DNA from: Uloborus plumipes
Lineage: Eukaryota; Arthropoda; Arachnida; Araneae; Uloboridae
Assembly (NCBI GenBank): GCA_038373865.1
Contig: JAXGGA010002336.1
Span: forward strand, 1 to 64,000
Reading direction: 5' to 3'
DNA length: 64,000 nucleotides
Below are positions 42,339 through 54,600 of this stretch, one piece after another (positions within the stretch are counted from its first letter, which is position 1; each line of letters opens with the position of its first letter). The notes below the pieces were generated by a model. That model saw only the letters and a program-made list of their open reading frames with translations, made no database searches and was not told where the DNA came from. Made by a program: the position numbers and the translations under genes.

Positions 42339-43747
42339 CACTGCTCGACATTGAAAATGCAACACCAAGAAGGAGTGGTCAGAAATTCATGCAAATTTTA
42401 CCGTAGACGCACGTCACTGAGTTATGCAAATGATATGAAGTGCGCAGCTCTCCGACGCTTGTGAAGTAAGATATAAGAGAATGAGGTTGAAAAGTGGGCT
42501 ATGTTCATGTTGGTTTTTCTGCCAGACTAATTATCGGAGAAATTTGGTTTTTGTCTCGAAGGATGCGTGTGATAGGAGGAAATGCCACGCCGTCCTCAAC
42601 AAAGACACTTCCAGCATATAGACGACTTTACAATGGGTATGGTGATGGGACTGAGAAGGGGAGGTTGGTCCATACGTCAAATTGCAGCTGATACCCACAT
42701 GGATGCAAGCACTGTGCATCGGCTGTGTCGGAGATGGTTGGAAAGAGGAAATGTAGCCACATTGAGGGGTGCAGGTGCAGCCAGAGTGACGTCAGACCAC
42801 TTGGATCGACGGATTCACCGACAAGCTGTGGCGGACCCGCAAGTCACTTGTACGTCGATTCTGCAGCACGTGCAAGGTACCCTGGATGTTCCTGTGTCGA
42901 CCACAACCATTTCCCGTCGACTGGTTGCACGTGGCCTGCAATCACGGCGCCCGCTAAGAAGACTGCCATTGACCTCACAGCACAGACTCCAACGTTTGGA
43001 ATGGTGCCGGACCAGAGCGACGTGGATGGCAGAATGTGTTTTCAGATGAATCCCGCTTCTGTTTGTCCAGCGATAGTCATCGCATACGTGTGTGCCGTCG
43101 ACGTGGAGAAAGATCGAATCCGGCAGTAACTGTGGAACGCCCCACAGCGCGACAACGTGGCATAATGGTTTGGGGCGCTATTGCATACAATTCCGTATCA
43201 CCTCTAGTTCGTATTCAAGGCACTGTGACGGCCCAACGATATGTAGATAATGTACTGCGGCCGGTGGCAATCCCCTACCTTTAGGGTCTGCCAAATGCAA
43301 TTTTTCAACAGGATAACGCCCGGCCTCACAGTGCTCGAATCAGCCAACATGCTCTACGAGGTGTACAGATGCTTTCCTGGCCACCATACTCTCCTGACTT
43401 GTCACCAATCGAACATGTGTGGGACGTGATTGGACGCCATTTGCAGAACCTGCCACTGCCTCGTTCAGAGGACGAACTGTGGCAAATGGTTGAAAGGGAA
43501 TGGAGTGCCATCCCTCAGGACACCATCCGCAGGCTTATTGACTCCACGCCTAGACGTGTTTCTTCGTGCATCGCTGTCCGTGGTGGTCCTACTTCTTACT
43601 GAGCCGATGCCATCCTCGCTCTAAATTTTGCTTATTTATTTTGAAATAAATATCACTTATTGTTCCATGCTGTCTCTGTCTTCTTACCAAATTTCATCAA
43701 TTTCTGACCACTCCTTCTTGGTGTTGCATTTTCAATGTCGAGCAGTG
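42339..43747 (+). mobile_element. Tc1-like transposon, 1409 bp, in the HPS3 3' flank
   Basis: Terminal inverted repeats begin CACTGCTCGACATTG and end with its complement CAATGTCGAGCAGTG, with TA on both sides (42337-42338, 43748-43749). The TIRs run for about 60 bp with few mismatches. The element carries a transposase gene in the same direction as HPS3, with one frameshift and one stop. It begins 57 bp after the HPS3 stop codon, so it probably lies in the 3' UTR. A second copy of its left end is at 1-150. Confidence 0.93.
42582..43602 (+). pseudogene. Tc1-like transposase, one frameshift and one stop
   Basis: The ATG opens MPRRPQQRHFQHIDDF. The N-terminal part has helix-turn-helix segments of the paired type (SIRQIAADTHMDASTVHRLC and later SILQHVQGTLDVPVSTTTIS). 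The catalytic residues are present: D in FSDESRFCL, D in FQQDNARPH and E in SPIEHVWD. There are 32 residues between the second D and the E. The frame shifts by one between about 43015 and 43036, and TAG at 43282-43284 interrupts the second part. Otherwise it is full length at about 340 codons, so the copy is young but inactive as it stands. Confidence 0.9.
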
Positions 43748-43801
43748 TATTCTAGTCAAAATATTTTAAGAGCTTTTCTTTAGATTGTGATATTTACTGC
43801 C

Positions 43802-43807
43802 AATAAA
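43802..43807 (+). promoter_or_regulatory. Candidate HPS3 polyadenylation signal (AATAAA)
   Basis: This is the first AATAAA after the HPS3 stop codon that lies in non-transposon sequence, just past the Tc1-like insertion. No AATAAA is present in the 57 bp between the stop codon and the element. A competing AATAAA lies inside the element at 43645-43650, in the same orientation as HPS3. Confidence 0.4.
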
Positions 43808-44832
43808 TATTATTTCTATGAATATTTGCTATATTTTTTCCCTCATTTTAATGTGCTAATAAATAAGATATTTTAGGAGTAGAGTATAAGAGAAATTTAC
43901 TTTTTTAGGCACCATGAAAAAGAAAATGTAACACAACTTATTCATTTCATTTATTTATTTATTACAGTTATTTTACAGATTATGCTGCTATATAGATCAA
44001 ATACATTGAATTAAAATGTCAAATTGTGCTTTTTATTACAAATACATTAAACACACTCTGTGTTTTAGGCATGTTTGGAGAAGAAATAGTTTTATTTATA
44101 TAAGTCTGCAGATGCTGGGCCCGTGCTAAGCTTTCGCCACCTCACCAAATTGCGATAAAATCTTAAATACAGCAAAAAATACCCCTGATTAGGCTAAAGT
44201 ATCAGCGAATAGAAAATTCTCTGAAATTTCCACTGGAAAACAATTATACAGGAACCCATATTTATTAAAATTAGTTGAAATTAATCTTTGATTAAAACTT
44301 TCAACTTAGGCTAAGACTGTTCAAATTTGGCTAAATTACTGACTAATAACTTGAAATCCCTGAGGTATGATTTGTTACAACATTTGTCCTCAGCAAATTG
44401 CTGCTGCATCTTTCATATTGTTCAAGTTAATTTTCATCACAATCATCAGTACTGCGTTGTAGAGTTCTAACTTGGGACAACAAATTCACCCTAGTTTCAT
44501 GTGTGTGTGTTTCTTTTTCTTTAACTCAATATAAAAACTTTAGGGAAGATGGTTTAGGGCAGCAGTTTTAAGATTTGACCTGTCTCAGAAAAATCAAAGA
44601 TCCAGCATTGCCTAGTTCATTCTGTCTGAGTACTACAAGCACAGAGCCAGAAGGGGTGCCTCCAACCTCATACCTCTCTTGAAAAAGCAAAAATGATTTC
44701 AAGTATACATTTAGACATTTTCACAACAAAAGGCGAGCTTTGGGGGTAAAAAAAAATCCCCGAAAGGCCTTGGTTTTAACACTTTTGCCAATCTTAATAA
44801 ATAGTTTATGCACATGTATTGGCTAAATACTG

Positions 44833-45347
44833 CAGGGGCGTAGAAACCGATGGAGCTGGGGGAGCTCTGGCTCCCCCTAGAATTTTTTAGACCAGCTCAG
44901 CTCCCCCGGAAAAAATTCTTTACTACAACATTCTGTAGCACATTATTTTCCTCAAACCTGTTTTTAAATGCTTTGATCTACTCCTTCTAGGAAATTCAGG
45001 CAATGTCACCAAAAATCGTCAAAAGTCATCTTTTAAAGGTACCATTTGGAATTTTTTGCGTTAGAGAAGTTTGAGATTTCCTATTTCTCAGCAAATATGT
45101 CATCTAAAACTAAGTTCCTATTAAAAACACAAAGTATAGTTAAACTTGTCTTTCTAAGGCAAGAGATATTAGTAATGTTTTTAAATTCCTTTTATTCACA
45201 AAAAGTGTTCATTTGAACATTTAGGACTTTGTAATTGATCTTATACGTAAAGGGGCGAAAAGTGTCCCCCCCCCCCCCCCCCAAGAAAGCACAAAGATCC
45301 AGCATCGCGCCGGTCTCCCCCTGTTTTTCAAAGTTCCTACGCCACTG
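44833..45347. mobile_element. hAT-type MITE, 515 bp
   Basis: Termini CAGGGGCGTAGAAAC and TTCCTACGCCACTG are flanked by identical AAATACTG (44825-44832, 45348-45355). It contains a C run of about 18 nt (45267-45284). It has no coding. Confidence 0.9.
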
Positions 45348-45355
45348 AAATACTG

Positions 45356-47070
45356 AATAATATGTTTTGTAGTAACATATTTCATAAATAATGGCAACTG
45401 AAATAATCATTTGCAATGATAAAGATACAAGTTTTAGCCATAAAAACTAAGAAAGCAAAATTAAGTTTTTAAAGTGATGATAAAACTTATAGCAAAATGA
45501 AAATTGGTTGTTTTATTTAGCTCAGTTGCGAGGTAATGACCCCAGCTTGCTCTCTCAAGATCCGACACTGTAAAAAAGTGCATGATTAGCACTTTTAAGG
45601 AAAACTGAATATTTTCCTTATACATATATTGAAATGACTTTAATGAGTGGCAAAGGAAAGGGGATGGTGCTACTTCCTCGATGCTGAACCCAGTACCCCC
45701 TGTACCCAGAAAATATTTTCGGCAGGGGGTCCCGTGTTGAAGGTACGTTACATCAAGTATACAAGGTCAACCCAGAGAGTTTCTGGTTCTATAAACCTCT
45801 CCTATAGGAGCTGCCTAGCTTAAAATTACATTCTGTGAAGCATACTATGAAAGTTTAAATTATGCTTGTTTAAAAAAAGTTTTTCATCTTTTAATGAACT
45901 TTGTGACTCGAAATTTAAATCAAATTCTGCTAGTTTCTGTTTACATTTTAAATATAAGAGTTAGCTATTAAAACCCGGACAGGACACCTTCCTAAAGGAA
46001 TTATCTGCAATGTATTTGGCCTGAACAGAAAAAGAAGAAAAAAATCCAATGTGAATAAAAATATTTTTTTAATTTATATAACTGCAGGGTAGGAGGTTAT
46101 ATTTAGAGGAACCAAATTTTTTAAATTTTCATTCCGTTTCTTTGGGATATAAATATTTAAGAGGCATTAATATATAATTTAAAAAAAAGAAAGGAAAAAC
46201 TTTTGAATTATAAAATTTATATTTCTGGCAGGAACAAAAAAAAAACACTGGCGTTTGTTTCCACTGCATAGTTTCATGCTTTTCAAATCGAACAATTAAG
46301 AACCTATTGCATGTGTATGATGTTGATAGTTTTTAAAGATTTTCTAAATTATACTCGCAACATAAAAAGAAGCACATCGGATCGAAACCGTCGGATCACG
46401 AAATGTGAAATTGTTTTTTTGTGGCGCCATCTATTAGGAAACATTCTAACTATAAAACTTGTCTTCGTTTAGGCTATTTTATAGGTTCTATTAGTTGTTC
46501 TTGAATTAAATTATACGTTCATTGAGCGGAAAAAGTAATTATTTGAGACACTGTGCCTGATTTAATTCAGATCAAACCTGGTGAAGCCGTCTAGAAAAAT
46601 AGAAAACTTTTACGATTTCGATTCCCATTCCTATCGATAAAAGGCATATCGATATTTTCTTGGGAAGATTATGACTCGGTGAAGTTTATCCTTTTTCTGG
46701 AGCAGCAGTATGTTCTGACGGCAAACATTAGATGTGGGTGTGGGTTATTCGTCTTTTAAATGAAGCGAACTTGAAAAATACAGTAATCGTCCTTAATTGT
46801 GCTATTGCAAGCGTAGTGCTTGTGTGAGCCACGTTGCTTTGTGGAGTCCAGATACGCTTTTTCAGCTGGTAAGTTTATGTGTCACACTTGGTTTTATTTT
46901 TTATAAATGTATGTGAGATGGAAATGTCCAATCTTCTAGCGGGTGAGTACATAGATTTATCATTATTGAATGCTTTGAAAATTATTTTTTAAAGTCAAAA
47001 TTCTGAATAAAATTTCGTTAAAACTAGATCTCGGGGAGAACTTTTTGTTGTTATTTTTTGTTGTTTACTA
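45356..47070. other. Intergenic, no supported gene
   Basis: It is AT-rich with no domain-bearing frame. I searched here for a 5' LTR matching the sequence after 48782 and did not find one. Confidence 0.5.
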
Positions 47071-47186
47071 ATGAGTGAGTCGTCATCTTCAAATAACTTG
47101 GAAAAGCGGTTCAGTCAGATTCATGAATCATGGAGAAATGTTACGTATTGTTGACATATTTGTATTAGAGAGACTTCGGTTTCACA

Positions 47187-47376
47187 AGGCGTAGTGAAGC
47201 TAGGATTAAAGCTGGACCTGCGACTTTTTGGAGAATCGGCCCCATTGAAAGATTGAGATGAACAGGCTGTCGAAGGTGATTGTAGATTTCCTCTCTGCGG
47301 CGATGAACCTTGAATTACTGGGCTAAATCTGATTCTAGGTGAAGACTGTCTATTTGGAAATTGAAGTGGACTTTTT
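47187..47376 (-). repeat. Inverted copy of the integrase tail, 190 bp (arm 1)
   Basis: The reverse complement of this stretch is nearly identical to 48542-48731. The one difference I noticed is near 47332. The first residues of the open frame at 47339 (MKTVYLEIEVDFLK) come from this antisense copy and are not true Gag. Confidence 0.95.
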
Positions 47377-48541
47377 AAAGGTACTTGTCCTTATTAATTG
47401 TTTAGGCTCAAAACAATATCAACTTTTATCAAGTTTAACTGCACCAGAACTGCCTTCGACAAAATCTTTCACAGAACTGCTTACATTGTTGAAGAATCAT
47501 CTCTCGCCTAAACCGAATGTGCTTACAGAACAGCATAAATTTTTTTCAAGGGTTCAACGTCCAGGTGAGTCAATATCAACTTTTATAACGCACTTAAAAG
47601 ACCTAACTAAAAATGCTGAATTCAAGTCAAATTGTGAGGACAATACCTGTACTAAATCAATGTTAAATTTATTGCTTCGATCTCAATTTATTCGCGGTTT
47701 ACATGATACCGATATTCGAGAGAAACTTTTGCAGCAAGGCGACATCGATTTTGATAAAACTGTTGAAATCGCTTTAGCAATTGAAGCTGCTAAAATCGAA
47801 AACAAAGAAGTTTATAAGAGTAATTCAACTAATTATGTAAATAAAATTTCAAACCAAAATTCAAAAAATGTAAGTCACTCTTCGCATGCTAATTCAAAGC
47901 CAATAAATAAGAATCCTCAAAATCAGAATAAGGGAAAATTCCAGAATAAACGTCAAAATATAAACCTTAAAGAACTGGGTATGGAAGGTTTGTGTCTTCA
48001 CTGTTCAAAATCGAATCATAAAACAAATGAATGTTTTATAATAAAAAAATTACACTGTAGGCTTTGCAACAAAAGAGGTCATGTTGCTAAAGTGTGTATT
48101 TCCAGCACATTTAAACAAAAATTCAAGAATCATAATGTCCAACAGATAACTGATAATTCAAATGATTTATTTGTAAATAGAATTTATGATGTGTCGATTA
48201 ATGATAATAATTTCGATGATAAAATGTATGCTGTTATTAAATTAAATGGAATTGACTTTCGATTTGAATGTGACTCGGGTAGTAAAGTAAGTTTGATGGA
48301 AATATGGTGTTGTAGTAGAGAAACTTGGAAAATTACATTATTTGATTGAATTGGATGACGGATATGTCATTAAAAGACATTTTGATCAACTACGACTTTG
48401 CGAGGTAGACTCTAAACCATCTGAAGATCTATATCGCAAGAGCAATGTTTATTTCCAGCCCACAGCTTCTAACACTCGTCCTGTGCCTACTACAAACAAT
48501 CCTTCATTTACTCTCCAAAACCAGCCATGTGAACCTGATGC

Positions 48542-48731
48542 AAAAAGTCCACTTCAATTTCCAAATAGACAGTCTTCACCTAGAACCAGATTTAGCCCAG
48601 TAATTCAAGGTTCATCGCCGCAGAGAGGAAATCTACAATCACCTTCGACAGCCTGTTCATCTCAATCTTTCAATGGGGCCGATTCTCCAAAAAGTCGCAG
48701 GTCCAGCTTTAATCCTAGCTTCACTACGCCT
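48542..48731 (+). repeat. Integrase-tail segment, 190 bp (arm 2)
   Basis: This is the sense-oriented partner of the inverted copy at 47187-47376. It encodes the Ser/Pro-rich end of the integrase. Confidence 0.95.
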
Positions 48732-48834
48732 CTACGTAGGTCAACCAGAATTAGAAAACCAGTTGTGAAACTCAATCTATAAATTTCGAACTGTGAAATT
48801 AGACTATTAACTTTTCAATTAGTAGCCAGAGAAT

Positions 48835-49038
48835 TGTTATGTATAAATTTATATTCTCCATGTGTTATGTACTCTATGATTATTGTTGATTCAACTCCAG
48901 CACTCCATGTTTCGTTTTTCGACTTCGCAGCGTGCGCAGTACCGTGAGATGTTTTCAACAACATGTAATAACTCTGTAAATAAAGTAACTATATTTAACC
49001 ATCCAGTGCCTCTTCAATCAATTCCTTGATTAGAAACA
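48835..49038 (+). repeat. Possible 3' LTR of the Gypsy remnant
   Basis: It starts TGTTATG about 50 bp after the integrase stop, contains AATAAA near 48979, and could end CA near 49038. No second LTR exists in the window for comparison, so the limits are guesses. Confidence 0.3.
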
Positions 49039-49639
49039 TAATAAGTTGTATTTAGCCGATTTCATCTATCTATTGGTGCATGTCCTATAGATAGTCCACA
49101 TTTTATGATAAGTCCTCTTGCCAGAGTTCCCATTAGAAGAAATGGACAAGAAGATCTCATCCTATGTATTGAAATGAGAGATTTTCAAACATTGAGAGAG
49201 CATTTAAAAAACATATATTCCTCAAAGTTCACAGCAACTCAATTTAATGGGCATAAGAAAATCCCGCATTATTATTATTATTATTTTTGTGAAATTTCTT
49301 TTAAAAGTGCTAAATTCTCGCGGTCTCTCTCTAAAGGGAACCTTCTGGTGCTACAAACAATGTTAGTTTTCATATTAGCATTTGTTGATTTGGGGGCGCT
49401 TTGATTTTAGCTCTATCTTGGAACAACGGGATTAGTTAATTATCAATCATAGTTTTTTACTTGACTCACAGGAAATAAGGTCAATTATCTCCCTTTTATG
49501 CTCTAAAAAATTGGCTTCGAGTTAAACTAATCAGAAATTTGTGCTTTAAATAAATGAATATATAAAATTAGCATCATACAACTAATGAAAGGAAAATTTT
49601 TGTGATTGTTAAAGCAGACAGATTCAGAAATACATTATG

Positions 49640-49890
49640 AAATGAAGTGAAAGAAAGGGGGCCTCAACAGAACCAAGGCCTGCTAACAGAGGTTGAGGAG
49701 ACACAAGAGTTTAAGAACAGACCAGTAGCTGAAGCAAAATTCAGCAAACACCTAAAAGAAATGCCATGAATCTCCCAACGTTCAAGCCAATGTTGATCAG
49801 GTTGTTCAAACCTATTGGTGGTATAGGTTTGCATTCATACAGGATGTAAATAACAGTTTTATCACATGATAAAATCATCCCCTATAGGTT
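49640..49890 (-). pseudogene. 3' end fragment of the same non-LTR family as 27393-28692
   Basis: On the minus strand, broken frames resemble the C-terminal end at 27481-27663 (CEC followed by a Leu-rich segment and an ATGLF-like end). The 3' edge has the same GAAATGAAGTGAAAG junction. Short and decayed. Confidence 0.6.
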
Positions 49891-51089
49891 GGATCATTAA
49901 TAAGGTGATCAGATTTTTCCACTCAAAAAAGGGCTTAAAAATTTCAGACAGTGGTAAAAATTTCAAAAAAAATCAACGGATGAAAAATAATTTGCGTAGT
50001 ATTATACTTTTTGATGAACAAATGGAGTACATTTGGAGCTGATGATTTTAAATTCAAATGCTTGTATTCTATAGCCACATTTGCATATTTATAATACACG
50101 CACAAAATTTTTATGGTGACATAATAGTTACTACTTTGATGTCCTTTCAATTTACCATGTGTGACTTATTAAAGAAGCTAGATTGACTAATGTTTGCCAA
50201 AAATGGTAATCATTTTCTACGCACAAAACTACTAGGTGCTGAGGTTCTTTTTTCTAATTTTTCCGTCATAACCGTGACAAACCAGAAACTGAATTAAAAG
50301 TTTGCAGAAGCGTGTTAGAAGCATGGTTGTAATTATTTTACTCAATTTGTTGCTGTTATTTTTTTGCTCATATGCCTAATTTGATCGCCTCTCCATATTT
50401 TATAATCTGTGTTCAACCCTGTTACACATTTTTTTTTTCCAATTTTCTAGAGTAATTTACTAACTGGTTGTCTGAATATGGTAACTATACTGTTCAAAAC
50501 AGTACATAGTCACCCTAATCATTAACTATGGCCGTTATAGCTAGGTGCTGCTTTTCGGTACAAGGACCAGAAGGAAGACCGATAGCATTCCTAATACTGT
50601 GTTTAAGAAGACTTAAGAGCTCTCTTGTAATCTTGCTTTTCAGCCTTCTATTTTGAAAATATTCTGGGGGGGGGGAGGTCCCCGCATGACCTGCGAGATG
50701 TCAATAAAGTACCAGATTTGCTTTTGAAAATGCAAGTGTTATGCAATATATTATATTGCACAATTAGTGTTATATTTCTCACTGCAATTTAAGCTTATTC
50801 TTAAGTTCAATTACGTAGATGTCTTTTAAATATAAGTTTCAAAATCTGAAATTATCTATAATTTAAAAATCTGCATAACACAGAAGCTCTGGTCCCAAGG
50901 TGTGCATTATAACGATCTTCTACTGAGTACAAAATTTCTAAACATCATTAAGTATGATGCATAGCTCCAGGTACAATAAACCTGAATTCATGAGAAGAGG
51001 TTTTATGCAAAAATATTAAAATCCGTTTATGCTACACAGAATATATTTCACAGATATCTGTAACACTTTTACTGCCGAACTTCGAGATA
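49891..51089. other. Intergenic, nothing recognised
   Basis: It is AT-rich with a G run near 50666. No element with both ends and no supported frame. Confidence 0.5.
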
Positions 51090-51097
51090 CTCCATAG

Positions 51098-51614
51098 TAG
51101 AGATGAGCCGGGCTCGGCCCGAGACGGACTCGGGCCCTTTAACTTCAAGCAGCTTTCGGGCTCGGGCTCGATCTCATATTAAGATAGTCAGTTTTTATAC
51201 AAATACAACATTCACGGAATAAAATATTGGGTACTTAAAGAGCGTGAGAACAGTTTTTCTTAATGGCAGAATTGCTTTGTTCAGGAAGAGTTTCAGAGAA
51301 ATGACATCTATCACCTTATCTCCCACTCCCATACATCGTTTCTCAGCTTCCGCACATCGGAAAAAATTTAAAATAATAATAATTATTATTCAAAAAGATA
51401 GCACCCACTTATAATATATTTGCAATTGCTATTACGATAAACCATATGGCAGTGCATCCCAAGTGGAAATTAAAAATATATATATTGATGTTTGATACAC
51501 TCGGGATCGGGCCGGGTCGGGCTAAAAACAAGACCATATCACTCGGGCTCGGGCGGGCTCGGATTAAAAATTCTCGGGCTCGGGCCTTCAAAAATGAGCC
51601 CGAACTCGTCTCTA
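51098..51614. mobile_element. hAT-type MITE, 517 bp, CGGGCTCGGG-rich ends
   Basis: Termini TAGAGATGAGC and a right end CGTCTCTA, flanked by CTCCATAG (51090-51097) and ATCCATAG (51615-51622). CGGGCTCGGGC words fill both subterminal regions (51110-51170, 51500-51590) in inverted arrangement. Confidence 0.8.
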
Positions 51615-51622
51615 ATCCATAG

Positions 51623-54600
51623 CATATTATTAATTGACAGAATCGACTTTGAATTAGCTTGTAGGTGATAGAGTTGTCCTTTTGGTACTGATTTGAATTT
51701 ATGCAAAGTACACTAACATTAATGTGGGTGGATATTTGGTTGTTAAGGAGGCACCAGTAAATCAAAACAGACTGAGAGATAAATTGTTTTCTGTGCATAT
51801 CATATGCCACAATATGCCACGAATTTTTCGTAACTTGTCAGTCAATGTGTTAAAGATTTTATGAAAATTATCTGGGTTCAAGTGGCTAATCCCAGAAATG
51901 TTTTGATGTTGAAGTTAAGGAAAAGAAAGAAAAAAAAAGAAAAATAGCAATTTTGGACTTTATGTTTGGACATTAGGGAAGAGAAAAGATGGCTTTTTCT
52001 TTTAGAAATTTCAGCCATTTAAATTCTAAAAATGCAGTTTGCCTATGTTTGGTGCCATTCGAAGAAAGTAGAAGGTTCAGAAGCTGCTCCAAGAAGTCTC
52101 AACATTAAGGTTCCAAAAATGAACTGCAAGGCTATGTTTAGTAATACTTGTGATAAGGGTTGGAGCTTTAAAAGCTGGCCCTCCAAACAAAAACTTTCAA
52201 AGTTGACATTAGACAGGGGGGGGGGGGGGTTTGTTGATTTCTGTACCTGAAAATGTTTGATATTGAATTGACTGAAAACGTCCTTTTGAATGCAAATTAT
52301 TATATCTTTGGTGATATTAGGTTCAGAATCATGAATCCGGAGCTCTCCCCTGGAAAATTTTCAAAATTAAGGGTCCAAAAACCCAAAGCTCTCATTGGTC
52401 TCGTCATATGCATCTGACCCTCTTTTGGCGCCACTCATGGGTATGTGCATGTGCACTGTACTTGGACCTACCTCCCCCCCCCCCCCCCCGAAACCCGAAA
52501 TGTTTTATAGTGTCAAACAAAAAAAAAGTTTTCTTTTTTTTTAGTTTCAAATGGCAAAAAAAAGTTTTTTTTTTCCTTTTTTCTCTTAAATGAGTGAAAA
52601 TTTGAAGAAGTACGAAAAAAAAGACAATTTAAATTCTCATTAGCTGCAAAACAAACTTAAATACAAGACACTCATTAGCACTTCCAGCTCTCTCTCCCAA
52701 ATCAATTCAGGCTTAGGGCAAGCCACTTGTCAGTTTGATTGGCGCCCCGCCTTCCCTCCCCCTTAAAACTTATAAAACTTACACTACTCAGATTCTTACC
52801 CCCTAATCGCCAGGCCCCTAGTTTCCAACTAAGCTGAGATTGCTTCTCAGCGGCCTGATTCAATTAAGAGGGTACGTTGTTGGTCCCCATTTATAAGCAT
52901 TTGTAATCCTCGAGGGATTTTAACAGCTAAACATGTCTTCAATCAACAAGACCACACAAAAACGGATACGTTCGAAGACCCTCTGCTTTGTTGGACGCTC
53001 ACCAATCTTAGACAAAAGTTACTTAAAAAAAAATTCCATTTACAAATCTTTTAGCTTAAAAATTTACTAATATTAATTAGCGTAAAAACCTTGAAAACTT
53101 TGTTAAATGTAGCTGTAAACCTTGAATTTTAAAGTTTCTAACACAAATAGAGGGTAGGTGGGCATCAAGTTGCGCGAAACTCAGCTCCTTGATTAAAAAA
53201 AAAAATATTCTGCGTAATGCAAAAATCATATTCCAGCATTTTTTGTAGCATATTTTCAAAAATATTTTTTTGTGACTCACATGTTTATTCTATTGACATG
53301 ACTATTCATGACTATTGACTATTCATTAAATACCTAATTCAGTATTTTCGAAGTTACTTTGTAATTGATTCCTTTATTAATATGTAAGGCACGAAAAAAA
53401 ATTATTACTCTACCTGTATTCTTTTTCGTTTTCTGCAGTACTAGTTATTGAAAAGGAAATTGTCGTTATAAGTATTTTTTAATATCTATTTTTAATCTTT
53501 AAAAGATGTGTCTTTCAAAGTTTTAACGATTTCGTAAGACTGTTCAATTAACTATTAAAACGTCAAAGACTGGAAAGTGCAAATGAAATGTTTTAAAGAA
53601 TTTTAACTGTTCTAGAGTCTTTGAAAATGATTAAATACATTTTTGAAACTCCTTCAAAAGTGATTCAATCATATTTCTTATCAAATAATTAAACTATGAA
53701 TTAAGTAAATGGCTAGAATGTTACTCTCTCGTTAATTATTTTTTAAATCTCTACACTATTTCTTTTAAAGAATTTTATGTGTTTTATACTATTGGTTATT
53801 TTATGTTACTAAGTGCTGTGTCTGTCGGCGAGTTGGGGAACTGATCAAAAACTACTATGTAACTACAGTGAAAACCGATGTAAGCAAGTGATAATGTGTT
53901 AATCTTTTCTCCTCCCTTGTCCTTCCTCTCTGTCGCTTAATGTTAATCGTTTGTGAAACTAAACATTTTTTAATGCTTTGATTAATCTTAATTTGCAAAA
54001 AGATGCAGAAAATTTATGAGATTGTTTTTTGCCTACTTTTCCAACGTGTTTTTGAAGTCCCAATTGCCTCATATAAGGCCTCAAAATGCAGAATTTTAAA
54101 ACTTTTTTTCAAAAATTTACCTGGGGGAGGAACCCCCGGACCCTCTAAAATTACGCATATTCTACCTCACTTAAAAAAGTTTTCATTGCATACCTCTCTA
54201 TCTCCAATAAAGGTCAGTTCAAGAAAATAATAAGAATAAAGAAATGAAAAAACACACACGCATCAAACATCGTGGGGGGGGGGGGGGGGCTGTCAGCTAG
54301 AAATTAGACTCATAGCACACACAAAAATGTATGTGTGTTTGGGCAATGTGCGGAACTGGGCCCCTCCCGAAATTTTTTTCTGGATACGGCCTTGCCAAAC
54401 CCACAAAAAAAAAAAAAAAAAGATTACCCTTTTTTTTAATATTGTATTTAAATGAAAACCAAATTGAGAATTTATTTTCATAAAATAAGGTCATTTTGTC
54501 AGCTATAAAACAAATCCTTTAGTAGAAGGCACGAAAACGGGTCGCTTAAAAAAAGAAATCAAAGGGCACAAATTTAGTGCCCCCTTTTGTTGGGGCCCCG

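Larger units (their letters stand above)
47071..48782 (+). pseudogene. Ty3/Gypsy retrotransposon remnant: gag plus integrase tail, internally deleted
   Basis: From about 47379 an open frame encodes Gag: a capsid-like helical region (QRPGESISTFITHLKDL and MLNLLLRSQFIRGLHD), an Asn/Lys-rich linker, and two zinc knuckles (CLHCSKSNHKTNEC and CRLCNKRGHVAKVC). A retropepsin start follows (FECDSGSKVSL, with Ser where DTG is usual). Near 48297 the sequence jumps to the integrase C-terminus (ELDDGYVIKRHFDQLRL) and a Ser/Pro/Arg tail ending RRSTRIRKPVVKLNL. RT, RNase H and the integrase core are missing. A possible Gag N-terminus (MSESSSSNNLEKRFSQIHES) lies at 47071, cut off by an inverted segment. Confidence 0.85.

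Noticed and set aside
42725..43129. 134-codon frame overlapping the Tc1-like transposase
   Set aside because: It is a different frame of the transposase region; the catalytic motifs are in the other frames.
46355..47070. Possible 5' LTR for the Gypsy remnant
   Set aside because: No stretch matches the presumed 3' LTR after 48834, and no primer-binding site is recognisable.
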